Source: JAFGPL01 sp963781805 (GTDB lineage: Bacteria > Bacteroidota > Bacteroidia > Bacteroidales > UBA10428). Taken from it: a DNA stretch of 64,000 bases. Shown here in pieces: positions 44,219 to 51,469 of the stretch (positions are counted from its first letter, which is position 1; every line of letters begins with the position of its first letter). The stretch is taken from NCBI GenBank assembly GCA_963781805.1, contig CAWAHF010000004.1:3968001-4032000 (forward strand). The letters run 5' to 3'. Under the pieces are notes generated by a model that was given only the letters and a program-made list of their open reading frames with translations, did no database searches and had not been told where the DNA came from. The position numbers and the translations under genes are program-made.

Positions 44219-44674
44219 TTAATCCACAATGTGATACTCCTGCAAATTATACATCCAGCTTTCAACATGGTATTCTTCTTCTTTATCTATACTTTTATCA
44301 GTGTTTTTCTGTGTATTGTATGTTTTCAGCATCCAGTCTTCAACCTGATAGTTATATTCATATTCCTGGGTGCACAATACTTCATTTATATTGGCCGATT
44401 TATCCGAATTCCAGCAACTTAAATCTACCATCCAGATTTCAATATTCTGATTTTCTTCCTTTTCATTTGCAGAGTTACCGGAATGGTAAAGTAAATAATT
44501 GGAATTATTATCCCAGGTGATGTTCCGGATGATCTTATCCAGATTTTTAAGTTCTTCTGAAATCTGATTGCTTGAATTAAGTTGAGCCATTGACGTGCTT
44601 GCACAAACCAATGCAACAAATAGTACTGTAAACATTGATTTGATTACGTTAGGTAAAAAATCTGTAGTTTTCAT
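44219..44674 (-). CDS. Small secreted protein with three E-x-W-M motifs
   Basis: About 151 residues if started at MKTTDFLPNVIKS (base 44674), which places a signal peptide at the N-terminus (hydrophobic, ending STSMAQ); the frame extends 10 codons further upstream (to 44704), but that would bury the signal peptide. The mature part is acidic and polar with three copies of [IV]-E-x-W-M: IEIWM, VEDWM and VESWM, spaced 33 and 26 residues. I recognise no domain. A second gene with the same motif lies 217 bp upstream on the same strand, so they are probable paralogues. Function unknown. Confidence 0.65.
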   Translation of the reverse strand: MKTTDFLPNVIKSMFTVLFVALVCASTSMAQLNSSNQISEELKNLDKIIRNITWDNNSNYLLYHSGNSANEKEENQNIEIWMVDLSCWNSDKSANINEVLCTQEYEYNYQVEDWMLKTYNTQKNTDKSIDKEEEYHVESWMYNLQEYHIVD

Positions 44675-44890
44675 GTTTGTTGCTATAAGTTGATGATAGT
44701 ACAATTATTACATGTATCATGCCAAACCATGTAAGCATTACATAATCAATAATATAAATCAGGAATTTTATAATTTGGAATGTTAAAAGTGGGCGATTCA
44801 GAACATTATTTGTTCGAATTCGGACAATTTATTATTTAACGCAATATTTATATTTTCTACACAGGTGATTTTATAGGCAATTAAATAAGA

Positions 44891-45343
44891 TTACTGACAT
44901 CCGGATGTTTTTACCCAACTGGTCATGCTGCACATCCATCCTTCATATTCTATCTTCTTTTCAGATACTAAATTTTCAGAACTTAAATTAGTGTGTTGTT
45001 TATTATCAATATGAAAATCACTCATCCATTTCTCAACAACTTGAGATTCTTCATTTTCAATACTATTAATATTGTTAGAAAATTCTTTGTTATTAGTAAA
45101 TACCTCAGAGGAATCAATATGAAACAGATTAATTCCGGCAGAATTCTCCAGTAGATTTAAATTTTTGTAAGATGGAAATAAAGCGAAAATGTTCGGTATG
45201 TTATTCTCGTAAGGTATCGTAATTGCATTTGAATAGGAATTCAGTCCGTTACTGGTATTGGATTGGATTTGAATACCCCAAATTGTGATTGAATTTGAGA
45301 TTGCAAAAATAAAAATTAACGAAAATAAAATTTTTGTTTTCAT
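44891..45343 (-). CDS. Small secreted protein with two E-x-W-M motifs
   Basis: 150 residues: signal peptide (to about residue 24, ending ITIWG), a polar Asn/Ser-rich middle, and a C-terminal part with VEKWM and YEGWM 30 residues apart, ending in WVKTSGCQ with two Cys in the last ~20 residues. It shares the [IVY]-E-x-W-M motif, secretion signal and orientation with the neighbouring gene, but little else aligns by eye. 264 bp of AT-rich DNA without a recognisable element separate it from rsmI downstream of the next gene pair. Function unknown. Confidence 0.62.
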   Translation of the reverse strand: MKTKILFSLIFIFAISNSITIWGIQIQSNTSNGLNSYSNAITIPYENNIPNIFALFPSYKNLNLLENSAGINLFHIDSSEVFTNNKEFSNNINSIENEESQVVEKWMSDFHIDNKQHTNLSSENLVSEKKIEYEGWMCSMTSWVKTSGCQ

Positions 45344-45607
45344 AATTCGAAGGATTGGTTTGGTTTAGTGAGAATATTGAATTCATTTCAATTACTCTTA
45401 ATCTTAATCGTAAATTAGATAATGTAAATATAAGGATATAAATGTCCGAATATCCATATATATCATTAAAATTATTCTAAATAGAACTGACTGATAAAGC
45501 TTATTAATAGGGAGTGTTGGAAAATTTATAAAAACAATTATCAATTAGGCTGGTTTGATTTGTGTAATGAAATTCAAAGTTTAAACAAAATTTTCCGTGT
45601 CTGACAG

Positions 45608-46282
45608 TTAATTGATTTTTGGGCCTATAACTATAACCACTTCTCCTTTGACAGGTTTTTTTAAAAAATAATCGATTAATTCAGATAAGGTGCCTCTCTT
45701 TGTTTCTTCATATATTTTAGTCAATTCGCGAGAAACAGAGACATTTCTGTCAGTCCCCATATAAACCGATAATTGTTCGAGAGCCTTTACCAATCGGTGA
45801 GATGATTCATATAGAATGATGGTTCTTTTTTCTTCGGCTAAAAATTTAATACGTGATTGACGTCCTTTTTTATGAGGTAAAAATCCTTCAAAACAAAAAC
45901 GATCGGTGGGAAATCCTGAATTAACTAAGGCTGGAACCAAAGCAACGGGACCTGGCAAACATTCTGTCTCAATACCCTGACGAATACATTCTCTTACTAT
46001 CAGATATCCCGGATCTGAGATGGAAGGAGTACCTGCATCCGAAACAAGTGCGATTTTTTGACCGGTTTGGAGAAACGAAACTAATTGAGGAAGCGTCTTG
46101 TGTTCATTGAATTTATGAAATGGTTTCAGATTGTTTTCAATTTGGTAGTGTTTCAATAAAACGGAAGTTGTTCTGGTATCTTCACATAGAATGAGGTCAA
46201 CTTCCTTCAATATTTTTAATGCCCGCAATGTTATATCTTCAAGATTACCAATTGGAGTCGGTACCAGGTATAATTTACTCAT
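45608..46282 (-). CDS. rsmI: 16S rRNA (cytidine(1402)-2'-O)-methyltransferase
   Basis: SAM-dependent ribose methylation of C1402 in the decoding centre of 16S rRNA. The 224-residue tetrapyrrole-methylase-fold protein has LYLVPTPIGNLEDITLRAL at residues 4-22, CEDTRTTSVLLKHY near residue 34, ALVSDAGTPSISDPGY near residue 77 and a PGPVALVPALVNSGFPTD segment near residue 109. It lacks the short C-terminal extension of the E. coli enzyme, as is common in Bacteroidota. Its start codon overlaps the end of the upstream gene by 8 bp, indicating translational coupling. Confidence 0.95.
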   Translation of the reverse strand: MSKLYLVPTPIGNLEDITLRALKILKEVDLILCEDTRTTSVLLKHYQIENNLKPFHKFNEHKTLPQLVSFLQTGQKIALVSDAGTPSISDPGYLIVRECIRQGIETECLPGPVALVPALVNSGFPTDRFCFEGFLPHKKGRQSRIKFLAEEKRTIILYESSHRLVKALEQLSVYMGTDRNVSVSRELTKIYEETKRGTLSELIDYFLKKPVKGEVVIVIGPKIN

Positions 46283-46982
46283 CTTTGGAGGTAATAAATT
46301 TTCGTCTGATAAGTTCCAGAATTTTCTGAACCGATTCGCTATTCATATCCCACTGAAAATTTTCGATCAGGTAGTTATACGCTTCGTTAAAATCTGAAGC
46401 GTTGTTTAATATCTTCATTGTTTCACCATATTTTTCTGCATCTCCTTTAAATAATTCCTGAATAAAGGAGAAACGGTCGTTGATACCAATCGCATTATTA
46501 ATATTTGTTAATCCTTTTGATTGTAATTTGGTGGAAAGATCATAATAAGATTTAGATTGGATCAAGTTATCATGCAAAGAAGTCGATTGCTTTTTAAATC
46601 TGTCGGAAAGTGTTTTTGGAGCAACAGATTCTTCATTCTTTTCTTCATCACTTTCTTCATCTGGTTTGGATTTTTTATCATTTACAGATTCAGGGTAACT
46701 TGTCTCCTTTTCCTTAGGCTTGATTGAGTCATCTGCTTCAGGTTTGGTTTCTGGTACTGAAATATCCGGCTTTAAATCAATATTTTCTCTCTCTTCCTCA
46801 TGCGGGGTTTCAACAGCATACTTTTTAAGCATGAGAAAAACGTCATACAAATTTCGTGTTTTGGCCAATACCAGGTCCAAATCTAAAGCAGGAATCTGTT
46901 GATTTTCAGCAAATCCGTCAATAATATTTGCAATTTCTTTTATATTTTCGGCTAAAATGTCAATAGTATGTTTATAATCCAT
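46275..46982 (-). CDS. Conserved cytosolic protein coupled to rsmI, function unknown
   Basis: 235 residues without signal peptide or membrane segment. A helical N-terminal part (DYKHTIDILAENIKEIANII, residues 2-21, to ~65) is followed by a very acidic Glu/Asp/Lys/Pro linker (~70-125) and a C-terminal helical domain (INNAIGINDRFSFIQELFKG near residue 160, then FNEAYNYLIENFQWD). I recall similar hypothetical proteins next to rsmI in other Bacteroidota, but no function is assigned. The 8-bp overlap with rsmI suggests coexpression and perhaps a ribosome-related role (inference). Confidence 0.75.
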   Translation of the reverse strand: MDYKHTIDILAENIKEIANIIDGFAENQQIPALDLDLVLAKTRNLYDVFLMLKKYAVETPHEEERENIDLKPDISVPETKPEADDSIKPKEKETSYPESVNDKKSKPDEESDEEKNEESVAPKTLSDRFKKQSTSLHDNLIQSKSYYDLSTKLQSKGLTNINNAIGINDRFSFIQELFKGDAEKYGETMKILNNASDFNEAYNYLIENFQWDMNSESVQKILELIRRKFITSKDE

Positions 46983-47015
46983 TTTTTTTCCAATAAGATA
47001 ATTACTCCAAATAGT

Positions 47016-47023
47016 TAATTTTG
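47016..47023 (+). promoter_or_regulatory. Candidate -7 element for tdk
   Basis: TAATTTTG matches TAnnTTTG, 35 bp before the tdk ATG, in the 76-bp divergent gap; no -33 TTTG at the right distance. Confidence 0.35.
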
Positions 47024-47058
47024 TAATTAAACGATAAAATTAGGAAATTCTTACTAGA

Positions 47059-47643
47059 ATGTGTGACGAAAATTATATTAATTCCGGTACCAAAAAGGGA
47101 TGGATAGAGGTAATTGTAGGATCGATGTTTTCGGGAAAGACCGAGGAATTAATCCGGCGATTAAAAAGAGCGAAGCTGGCTAATCAGAAGGTAAATATTT
47201 TCAAGCATGCATTAGATAACAGGTATTCAACAGATGAAGTGGTATCGCATGATGATAATTCAATAGGATCAAAATCTGTTTCATCTGCAAAAGAAATTTT
47301 AGCACATGTATCCGGGATTGATGTAGTAGGGGTTGATGAATGCCAGTTTTTTGCCGAAGACCTGATCGAAATCTGCAATTATATTGCTAATTCGGGTGTT
47401 AGGATTATCGTAGCAGGCCTGGATATGGATTATCAGGGAAAACCTTTCGGATTTATTCCAAACCTGATGGCGGTTGCTGATTATGTTACCAAACTTCATG
47501 CTGTTTGCGTGAAATGTGGAAATCCGGCCATTTACTCACATCGCAAAATTGATAAAGACGGACTCGTTTTACTGGGCGCGTATAACGAGTATGAGCCCCT
47601 ATGCAGAGGATGTTTTACTTTTGTTATTAATCAAAAAGTCTGA
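47059..47643 (+). CDS. tdk: Thymidine kinase
   Basis: ATP-dependent phosphorylation of thymidine to dTMP (salvage). The 194-residue type II enzyme has the P-loop GSMFSGKTEELIRRLKRA near residue 22, GVDECQFF with the catalytic Glu near residue 92, GLDMDYQGKPFG near residue 119 and two zinc-binding CxxC pairs (CVKCG near residue 149 and CRGC near residue 183). Full length for the family. Followed 35 bp later by the UpxY-like gene on the same strand. Confidence 0.96.
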   Translation: MCDENYINSGTKKGWIEVIVGSMFSGKTEELIRRLKRAKLANQKVNIFKHALDNRYSTDEVVSHDDNSIGSKSVSSAKEILAHVSGIDVVGVDECQFFAEDLIEICNYIANSGVRIIVAGLDMDYQGKPFGFIPNLMAVADYVTKLHAVCVKCGNPAIYSHRKIDKDGLVLLGAYNEYEPLCRGCFTFVINQKV

Positions 47644-47678
47644 TAAGCGGAATTGAAATTATTTGTCCCCTAAATTAA

Positions 47679-48203
47679 ATGATTGATACTAAGGAAAAAA
47701 AATGGTATGCTGTTTATACCAAGTCGAGAGCAGAAAAAAAAACTGCGTTGGAGATTGGTGATTCAGGCATTGAAGTTTACCTCCCTTTACAAAAAACAAT
47801 TCGCCGATGGAGCGATCGGAAAAAGAAAGTTGAGGTTCCCCTAATCCGTTCCTATATTTTCGTTAAAATAGCCGGGAAAGATTATTATAAAGTTCTTAAT
47901 GCAAATGGAGTTGTTTCATTTGTAAAATTTTCAGGAAAACCGGCTTCAATTCCCGAATGGCAAATCCAGAATCTTAAAATTTTACTGGGTTCCGGAAAAT
48001 CTTTTAAAATTTCTATGGAAGATTTTCACGAAGGAGATTTAGTTACCATAAAAACAGGAGTTCTTAATGGGATAAAAGGAAGAATTACAAAAATAAGAGG
48101 GAGAAACAAATTGGTTATCAGTCTGGACGCGCTTGAATTCTCCCTAACCATAAGTATCCATCCTTCTTTGGTTGAACCGTATTCAAAACCGCAGCATTCG
48201 TAA
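47679..48203 (+). CDS. UpxY-like NusG paralogue, transcription antiterminator
   Basis: 174 residues. The N-terminal NGN domain starts KKWYAVYTKSRAEKKTALEI (about residue 7), with EVYLPLQKTIRRWSDRKK and PLIRSYIFVK. A C-terminal KOW module (FHEGDLVTIKTGVLNGIKG) ends in VEPY. This is the pattern of Bacteroides UpxY proteins, NusG-like factors that let RNA polymerase read through the leader of capsular polysaccharide operons. Here it follows tdk and precedes an envelope operon rather than a glycan cluster, so its target is uncertain. Housekeeping NusG is excluded by the missing secE/rplK context. Confidence 0.85.
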   Translation: MIDTKEKKWYAVYTKSRAEKKTALEIGDSGIEVYLPLQKTIRRWSDRKKKVEVPLIRSYIFVKIAGKDYYKVLNANGVVSFVKFSGKPASIPEWQIQNLKILLGSGKSFKISMEDFHEGDLVTIKTGVLNGIKGRITKIRGRNKLVISLDALEFSLTISIHPSLVEPYSKPQHS

Positions 48204-48270
48204 GAATTACCCGAATTATTTAGAATCAGTATAAAATTATTCAGATATAACCAGAATTGTACAAATTAAC

Positions 48271-48278
48271 TATATTTG
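48271..48278 (+). promoter_or_regulatory. Candidate -7 element for the YidD-containing envelope operon
   Basis: TATATTTG matches TAnnTTTG, 24 bp before the ATG at 48303; no TTTG at ideal -33. It marks 48303, not an upstream TTG, as the likely first start. Confidence 0.45.
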
Positions 48279-48302
48279 GGTATAAATTTAAAAACCACTG
48301 AT

Positions 48303-48752
48303 ATGAAAAAAACTTTACTGACTTCAGTCTTTGTGCTCTTTGCGGCTGTTGCCGGTGTATTCGCAGGCAATGCCGATTTGTTCAGCTACGATAAGAATGA
48401 GTTGAACAATGAATTTGCAGAATTAAATTCTTTGGAAAACTATGTTAAAATTAATGAAGGATTGACTTTGACAAGTCTGGTGGCAGAAAACAATCCTTTG
48501 GTTTCAGGAATTACAATGCGTAATCCATTTGCCCCGGCAATTCCATTTGATGAGGTACCATTGGGAATACCTTCATTCTGGTGGGGATGTTGTATTGGCG
48601 TATGGGGTATTGCAGTTGTATATTTTGTAACCGAAGATAAGGAAGAAGTCAAGAAAGCAATTAAGGGTTGTGTAGTTGGAACCCTTGTAGGTTTGGTTCT
48701 GTATGTTGGAGTTTATGTGTGGGTACTAGGTAATGCAGCTTATTGGTACTAA
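48303..48752 (+). CDS. Small secreted/membrane protein with Trp/Cys-rich motif, function unknown
   Basis: 149 residues from the ATG at 48303; an earlier in-frame TTG (48276) lies inside the -7 element and is rejected. Signal peptide to about residue 22 (FAAVAGVFAGN). After a polar ~50-residue stretch comes NPFAPAIPFDEVPLGIPSFW (near residue 75), then WGCCIGVWGIAVVYFVTEDK, KKAIKGCVVGTLVGLVLYVG and a Trp/Tyr-rich end. It has two membrane segments separated by a charged DKEEVKKA linker. I have seen this P-x-F-W...V-Y-x-V-T-x-D-K-E-E pattern in other Bacteroidota hypothetical proteins. First gene of the YidD operon. Confidence 0.72.
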   Translation: MKKTLLTSVFVLFAAVAGVFAGNADLFSYDKNELNNEFAELNSLENYVKINEGLTLTSLVAENNPLVSGITMRNPFAPAIPFDEVPLGIPSFWWGCCIGVWGIAVVYFVTEDKEEVKKAIKGCVVGTLVGLVLYVGVYVWVLGNAAYWY

Positions 48753-48760
48753 TTGAAAAA

Positions 48761-49435
48761 ATGAATTTGAAAATATTTGTTTTTTTACTCATTTTGTTGC
48801 CCAAAGTAACTTTTGGGCAACATTTTTTTAGAATAGAAGGGAATATCACTGTAAAAGAAAAAAGTGATTTACAATCTCAGCTTACTATTGGTAGATTTTA
48901 TTTTGACAAAAAGATAGGAAAGCTTGTCTATAATATTACATTCCCCGAAAAACAGGTGTTAGTTTCAAAAGATACTGTTTTATTTCAATTCATAAATGAT
49001 ACGTTGGCTAGTCGAACGAAAAGTTTTGAAATGAACAAATTCTCAATTTTTAATTTGTGTCTGGAGAATCAGTTGAACAATTATGGATTGGAAAAATCGT
49101 TTTACAGTGTCGAAAAGGTTGAAAAGGACGGTGATTTGGTAATTTCAACCTGGGCTCCCGGAAAAAATCAACAGAAACACTTTGGGAAGGTAATGATCTC
49201 TACCAAAAACAATCGTCTTTTCGGTATTGTTTTTTTAAATCCTGGAGGAGAGATTGTTGGAAAACAATTCTTTGAGGATTATGTTGTTGTTGATGGGCTG
49301 GCGTTTCCAAAAACAATGGTTAGGTTCACCTATTTTGGTGATAAAAAAACTACGCAAATCACCACGTTTGACAATATTAAACTGAATAATCTGGATGAAA
49401 AAAAATATTACGATTATCCTGTTCCTGTGCATTAG
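48761..49435 (+). CDS. LolA-like periplasmic protein
   Basis: About 224 residues from the ATG at 48761 (a TTG 18 bp upstream is less likely). Signal peptide MNLKIFVFLLILLPKVTFGQ. The mature part is beta-rich (FFRIEGNITVKEKS, GRFYFDKKIGKLVYNITFPE, GKVMISTKNNRLFGIVFLNP) and looks like the LolA/LolB half-barrel seen in outer-membrane lipoprotein carriers, although identity is faint and it may have another hydrophobic ligand. It is 8 bp after the preceding gene and its last 41 bp overlap yidD, so it is translationally coupled. Confidence 0.65.
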   Translation: MNLKIFVFLLILLPKVTFGQHFFRIEGNITVKEKSDLQSQLTIGRFYFDKKIGKLVYNITFPEKQVLVSKDTVLFQFINDTLASRTKSFEMNKFSIFNLCLENQLNNYGLEKSFYSVEKVEKDGDLVISTWAPGKNQQKHFGKVMISTKNNRLFGIVFLNPGGEIVGKQFFEDYVVVDGLAFPKTMVRFTYFGDKKTTQITTFDNIKLNNLDEKKYYDYPVPVH

Positions 49436-49808
49436 TATCAACTTCTTCGGTCAGACTTCTGATGATATAAACAAATTCAAACTTCTGAATTCCGTTGAAC
49501 CCCAAACCGATAAGTATCAATATGCCAGAACATATAAAAACGAAGTTGAATTTATATTTACCCGACTTTTTTTGTTTTATAAAAACTTTGTTTCCTCACA
49601 GGATGCAAGCTCATGCACCTTTACACCCTCATGCTCAGAGTATGCAATGCTGGCCATTAAAAAGCAGGGAGTGATTGTTGGCACAATAAATTTTTTTGAC
49701 AGGTTCTCACGTTGTAACGGTCTTAGTCCCGAAAATTATATGGTTGATAATCAAAAGAGAGTGTTAATCGATCCTCCCAGAAATTTTAAATATGAGACTT
49801 TACAATAG
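49395..49808 (+). CDS. yidD: YidD-like protein with N-terminal signal peptide
   Basis: 137 residues. The C-terminal ~75 residues have the YidD core: SSCTFTPSCSEYAMLAIKKQ (Cys-x-Phe-Thr-Pro-x-Cys-Ser-x-Tyr, near residue 73) and FFDRFSRCNGLSPENY (Arg-Cys near residue 97). In E. coli YidD is an inner-membrane-associated helper of YidC insertion. Here the protein begins with MKKNITIILFLCISINFFGQ, a classical signal peptide, and has a ~45-residue spacer, so the YidD domain would be periplasmic. Overlaps its upstream neighbour by 41 bp and its downstream neighbour by 17 bp. It is not next to rnpA or rpmH as in the canonical locus. Confidence 0.88.
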   Translation: MKKNITIILFLCISINFFGQTSDDINKFKLLNSVEPQTDKYQYARTYKNEVEFIFTRLFLFYKNFVSSQDASSCTFTPSCSEYAMLAIKKQGVIVGTINFFDRFSRCNGLSPENYMVDNQKRVLIDPPRNFKYETLQ

Positions 49809-50628
49809 GTACCTGGCTTTCGCACTTTTCTTTTTTTGTTCACTTCAACTAAAGGGACAGGATTTATTCAGTATATCCAACTCAATAAATTATGCAAATT
49901 ACTTATTCACTGCAGGTGAATATGGCCTTGCAGCAAGAGAATTCGAACGAATCATCTTTCTCGATAGCACAAATTTACAAGCAAAATTCAAATTGATAAA
50001 ATCGTACAGGCTTCAGGGAGATTATATTTCGGGGATAAACAGGACAACTGTTTTTTTTAAAAATTATTCTGCTATTCCCCGAGAGATCACTTCAGATTTT
50101 GGTAAAATGTTGCTGTATGAAAAACACTTTGATGAGTCAGACAAATTTCTAAACACAAATAGCAATCTTTCCCCGGAGAATAAATTATTTTTTCATCTCT
50201 CCAGCCAGATGCTTCAGGAGAATTACCAGTCAGCGGAAAAACTGCTTGATCAAAATTCAACCATTGAGGCTGGCTATATTTCAGATTATGGAAAAATTCT
50301 TAATCTCGAAAAAAACTTCAATTATAAAAAACCCGGAATAAGCATTGCTATGTCTGCCATTATTCCAGGCAGTGGAAAGTTTTATTCCGGTTTTTGGAAA
50401 GACGGATTGATTTCATTCATATTTGTATCCGCTACTGCCTATCAATCTTATCGCGGATTTAATAAAAATGGTATCGAAAGTATATACGGTTGGATATTCG
50501 GTAGCCTGTCTGCCGGATTTTATATAGGGAATCTATATGGATCAGGTAAAGCAGCCAATCAACATAATGTGATATTCAGAAATAAAATTCATCAACAGGT
50601 TGAGGACGTATTTAATTCATACGATTAG
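49792..50628 (+). CDS. Envelope protein with TPR-like region and C-terminal membrane segments
   Basis: 278 residues: signal peptide (ending QLKGQ), TPR-like helices (ANYLFTAGEYGLAAREFERI, LQAKFKLIKSYRLQGDYISG), then a C-terminal region beginning AMSAIIPGSGKFYSGFWKDG (near residue 185) with two or three hydrophobic stretches (LISFIFVSATAYQSY, YGWIFGSLSAGFYIGNLYG). The downstream gene has the same layout, so the two are paralogues. The start overlaps yidD by 17 bp. I recognise no described function; the PGSG-x-x-Y-x-G motif also occurs in other small membrane proteins of this phylum. Confidence 0.72.
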   Translation: MRLYNRYLAFALFFFCSLQLKGQDLFSISNSINYANYLFTAGEYGLAAREFERIIFLDSTNLQAKFKLIKSYRLQGDYISGINRTTVFFKNYSAIPREITSDFGKMLLYEKHFDESDKFLNTNSNLSPENKLFFHLSSQMLQENYQSAEKLLDQNSTIEAGYISDYGKILNLEKNFNYKKPGISIAMSAIIPGSGKFYSGFWKDGLISFIFVSATAYQSYRGFNKNGIESIYGWIFGSLSAGFYIGNLYGSGKAANQHNVIFRNKIHQQVEDVFNSYD

Positions 50629-51457
50629 TATCATTCTGATTACTTTACAGGTAGTAAAGTCACAGGATTTAAAGCAATCAATGGTGTATGCCGATCAACA
50701 ATCTGAAATGGGGAATATAGATGAAGCCATTTCATTGTATCGCAGGGTATTGTTTTTTGATTCGCTCAATGTTTATTCATTTGAGGCTTGTGCGCAGCTG
50801 GCATCTTGTTATACATTAAAAAAAGATTATGTCAAAGCCCGGGAATTTTCAAAGATAGCAGGCAATCTGGCTTCTTCGGATAGTTTACGAAATGAAATGA
50901 TTTTCCAGGTGGCTTATCTTTATCTACTTGAAAATGATCATAATTATGCATTAATAGAATTATTCGGAATTAATGACTCAGGATCCTATTACTTTAAATC
51001 TAAAAAGAATTTTTATCTGGGCATATCCTATTTTCAGTTGACAGATTATTCAAGAGCCAGGAATTTTTTTTCAGGGTGCCTGGATAGTGCGGATATAAGG
51101 AACCAGCAATTGCTTGATGACATTTTTTATAATATAGCACATTTAAGAAAACGATACAATCCTAAAACGGCTACTACCTTGAGTGTTTTCATTCCGGGTT
51201 CGGGGCAATTGTATTGCGGGGACTATAAGGGGGCGTTAAATTCATTGTTACTTACTGCAGGTTTGGCAATATTATATGTAAATACTGCAGTGAATTATAC
51301 ATTTATTGATGCAACAATATCTGTTCTTCCCTGGTTTCAGAGATATTATCAGGGAGGATTTGAAAATGCCGGGAAAGCAACCATTATTAAAAGAGAAAGA
51401 AAAATTAAAGAACAATATCAACAAATTTTATCGGTAATTGAACAATCAAAATCATAA
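50600..51457 (+). CDS. Second TPR/membrane envelope protein, paralogue of its upstream neighbour
   Basis: 285 residues, most likely from a TTG start at 50600 that overlaps the previous gene by 29 bp; it gives MRTYLIHTISIILITLQVVK, a signal peptide, and no later ATG would keep it. TPR-like helices follow (YADQQSEMGNIDEAISLYRR, FEACAQLASCYTLKKDYVKA), then SVFIPGSGQLYCGDYKGALN near residue 195 and hydrophobic stretches. It matches the upstream protein in order of parts and in the IPGSG-x-x-Y-x-G motif. The gene ends 12 bp before dprA. Confidence 0.7.
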   Translation: MRTYLIHTISIILITLQVVKSQDLKQSMVYADQQSEMGNIDEAISLYRRVLFFDSLNVYSFEACAQLASCYTLKKDYVKAREFSKIAGNLASSDSLRNEMIFQVAYLYLLENDHNYALIELFGINDSGSYYFKSKKNFYLGISYFQLTDYSRARNFFSGCLDSADIRNQQLLDDIFYNIAHLRKRYNPKTATTLSVFIPGSGQLYCGDYKGALNSLLLTAGLAILYVNTAVNYTFIDATISVLPWFQRYYQGGFENAGKATIIKRERKIKEQYQQILSVIEQSKS

Positions 51458-51469
51458 CTCTTTTATTCA

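Noticed and set aside
44675..44704. Ten-codon N-terminal extension of the first ExWM protein
   Set aside because: Starting at 44674 places the hydrophobic signal segment normally near the N-terminus; nothing supports the earlier start.
44800..44840. TTCGAATTC stretch resembling a tRNA T-arm
   Set aside because: No acceptor stem, anticodon arm or CCA context could be folded around it; the TTCGAATTCGGAC is a short chance palindrome.
45344..45607. 264-bp gap searched for RNA genes or promoters
   Set aside because: Only AT-rich sequence was seen, with no tRNA-like arm, terminator or consensus promoter.
48276..48302. Upstream TTG as start of the first YidD-operon gene
   Set aside because: It lies in the candidate -7 element and would put a non-signal extension before a good signal peptide that begins at the ATG 48303.
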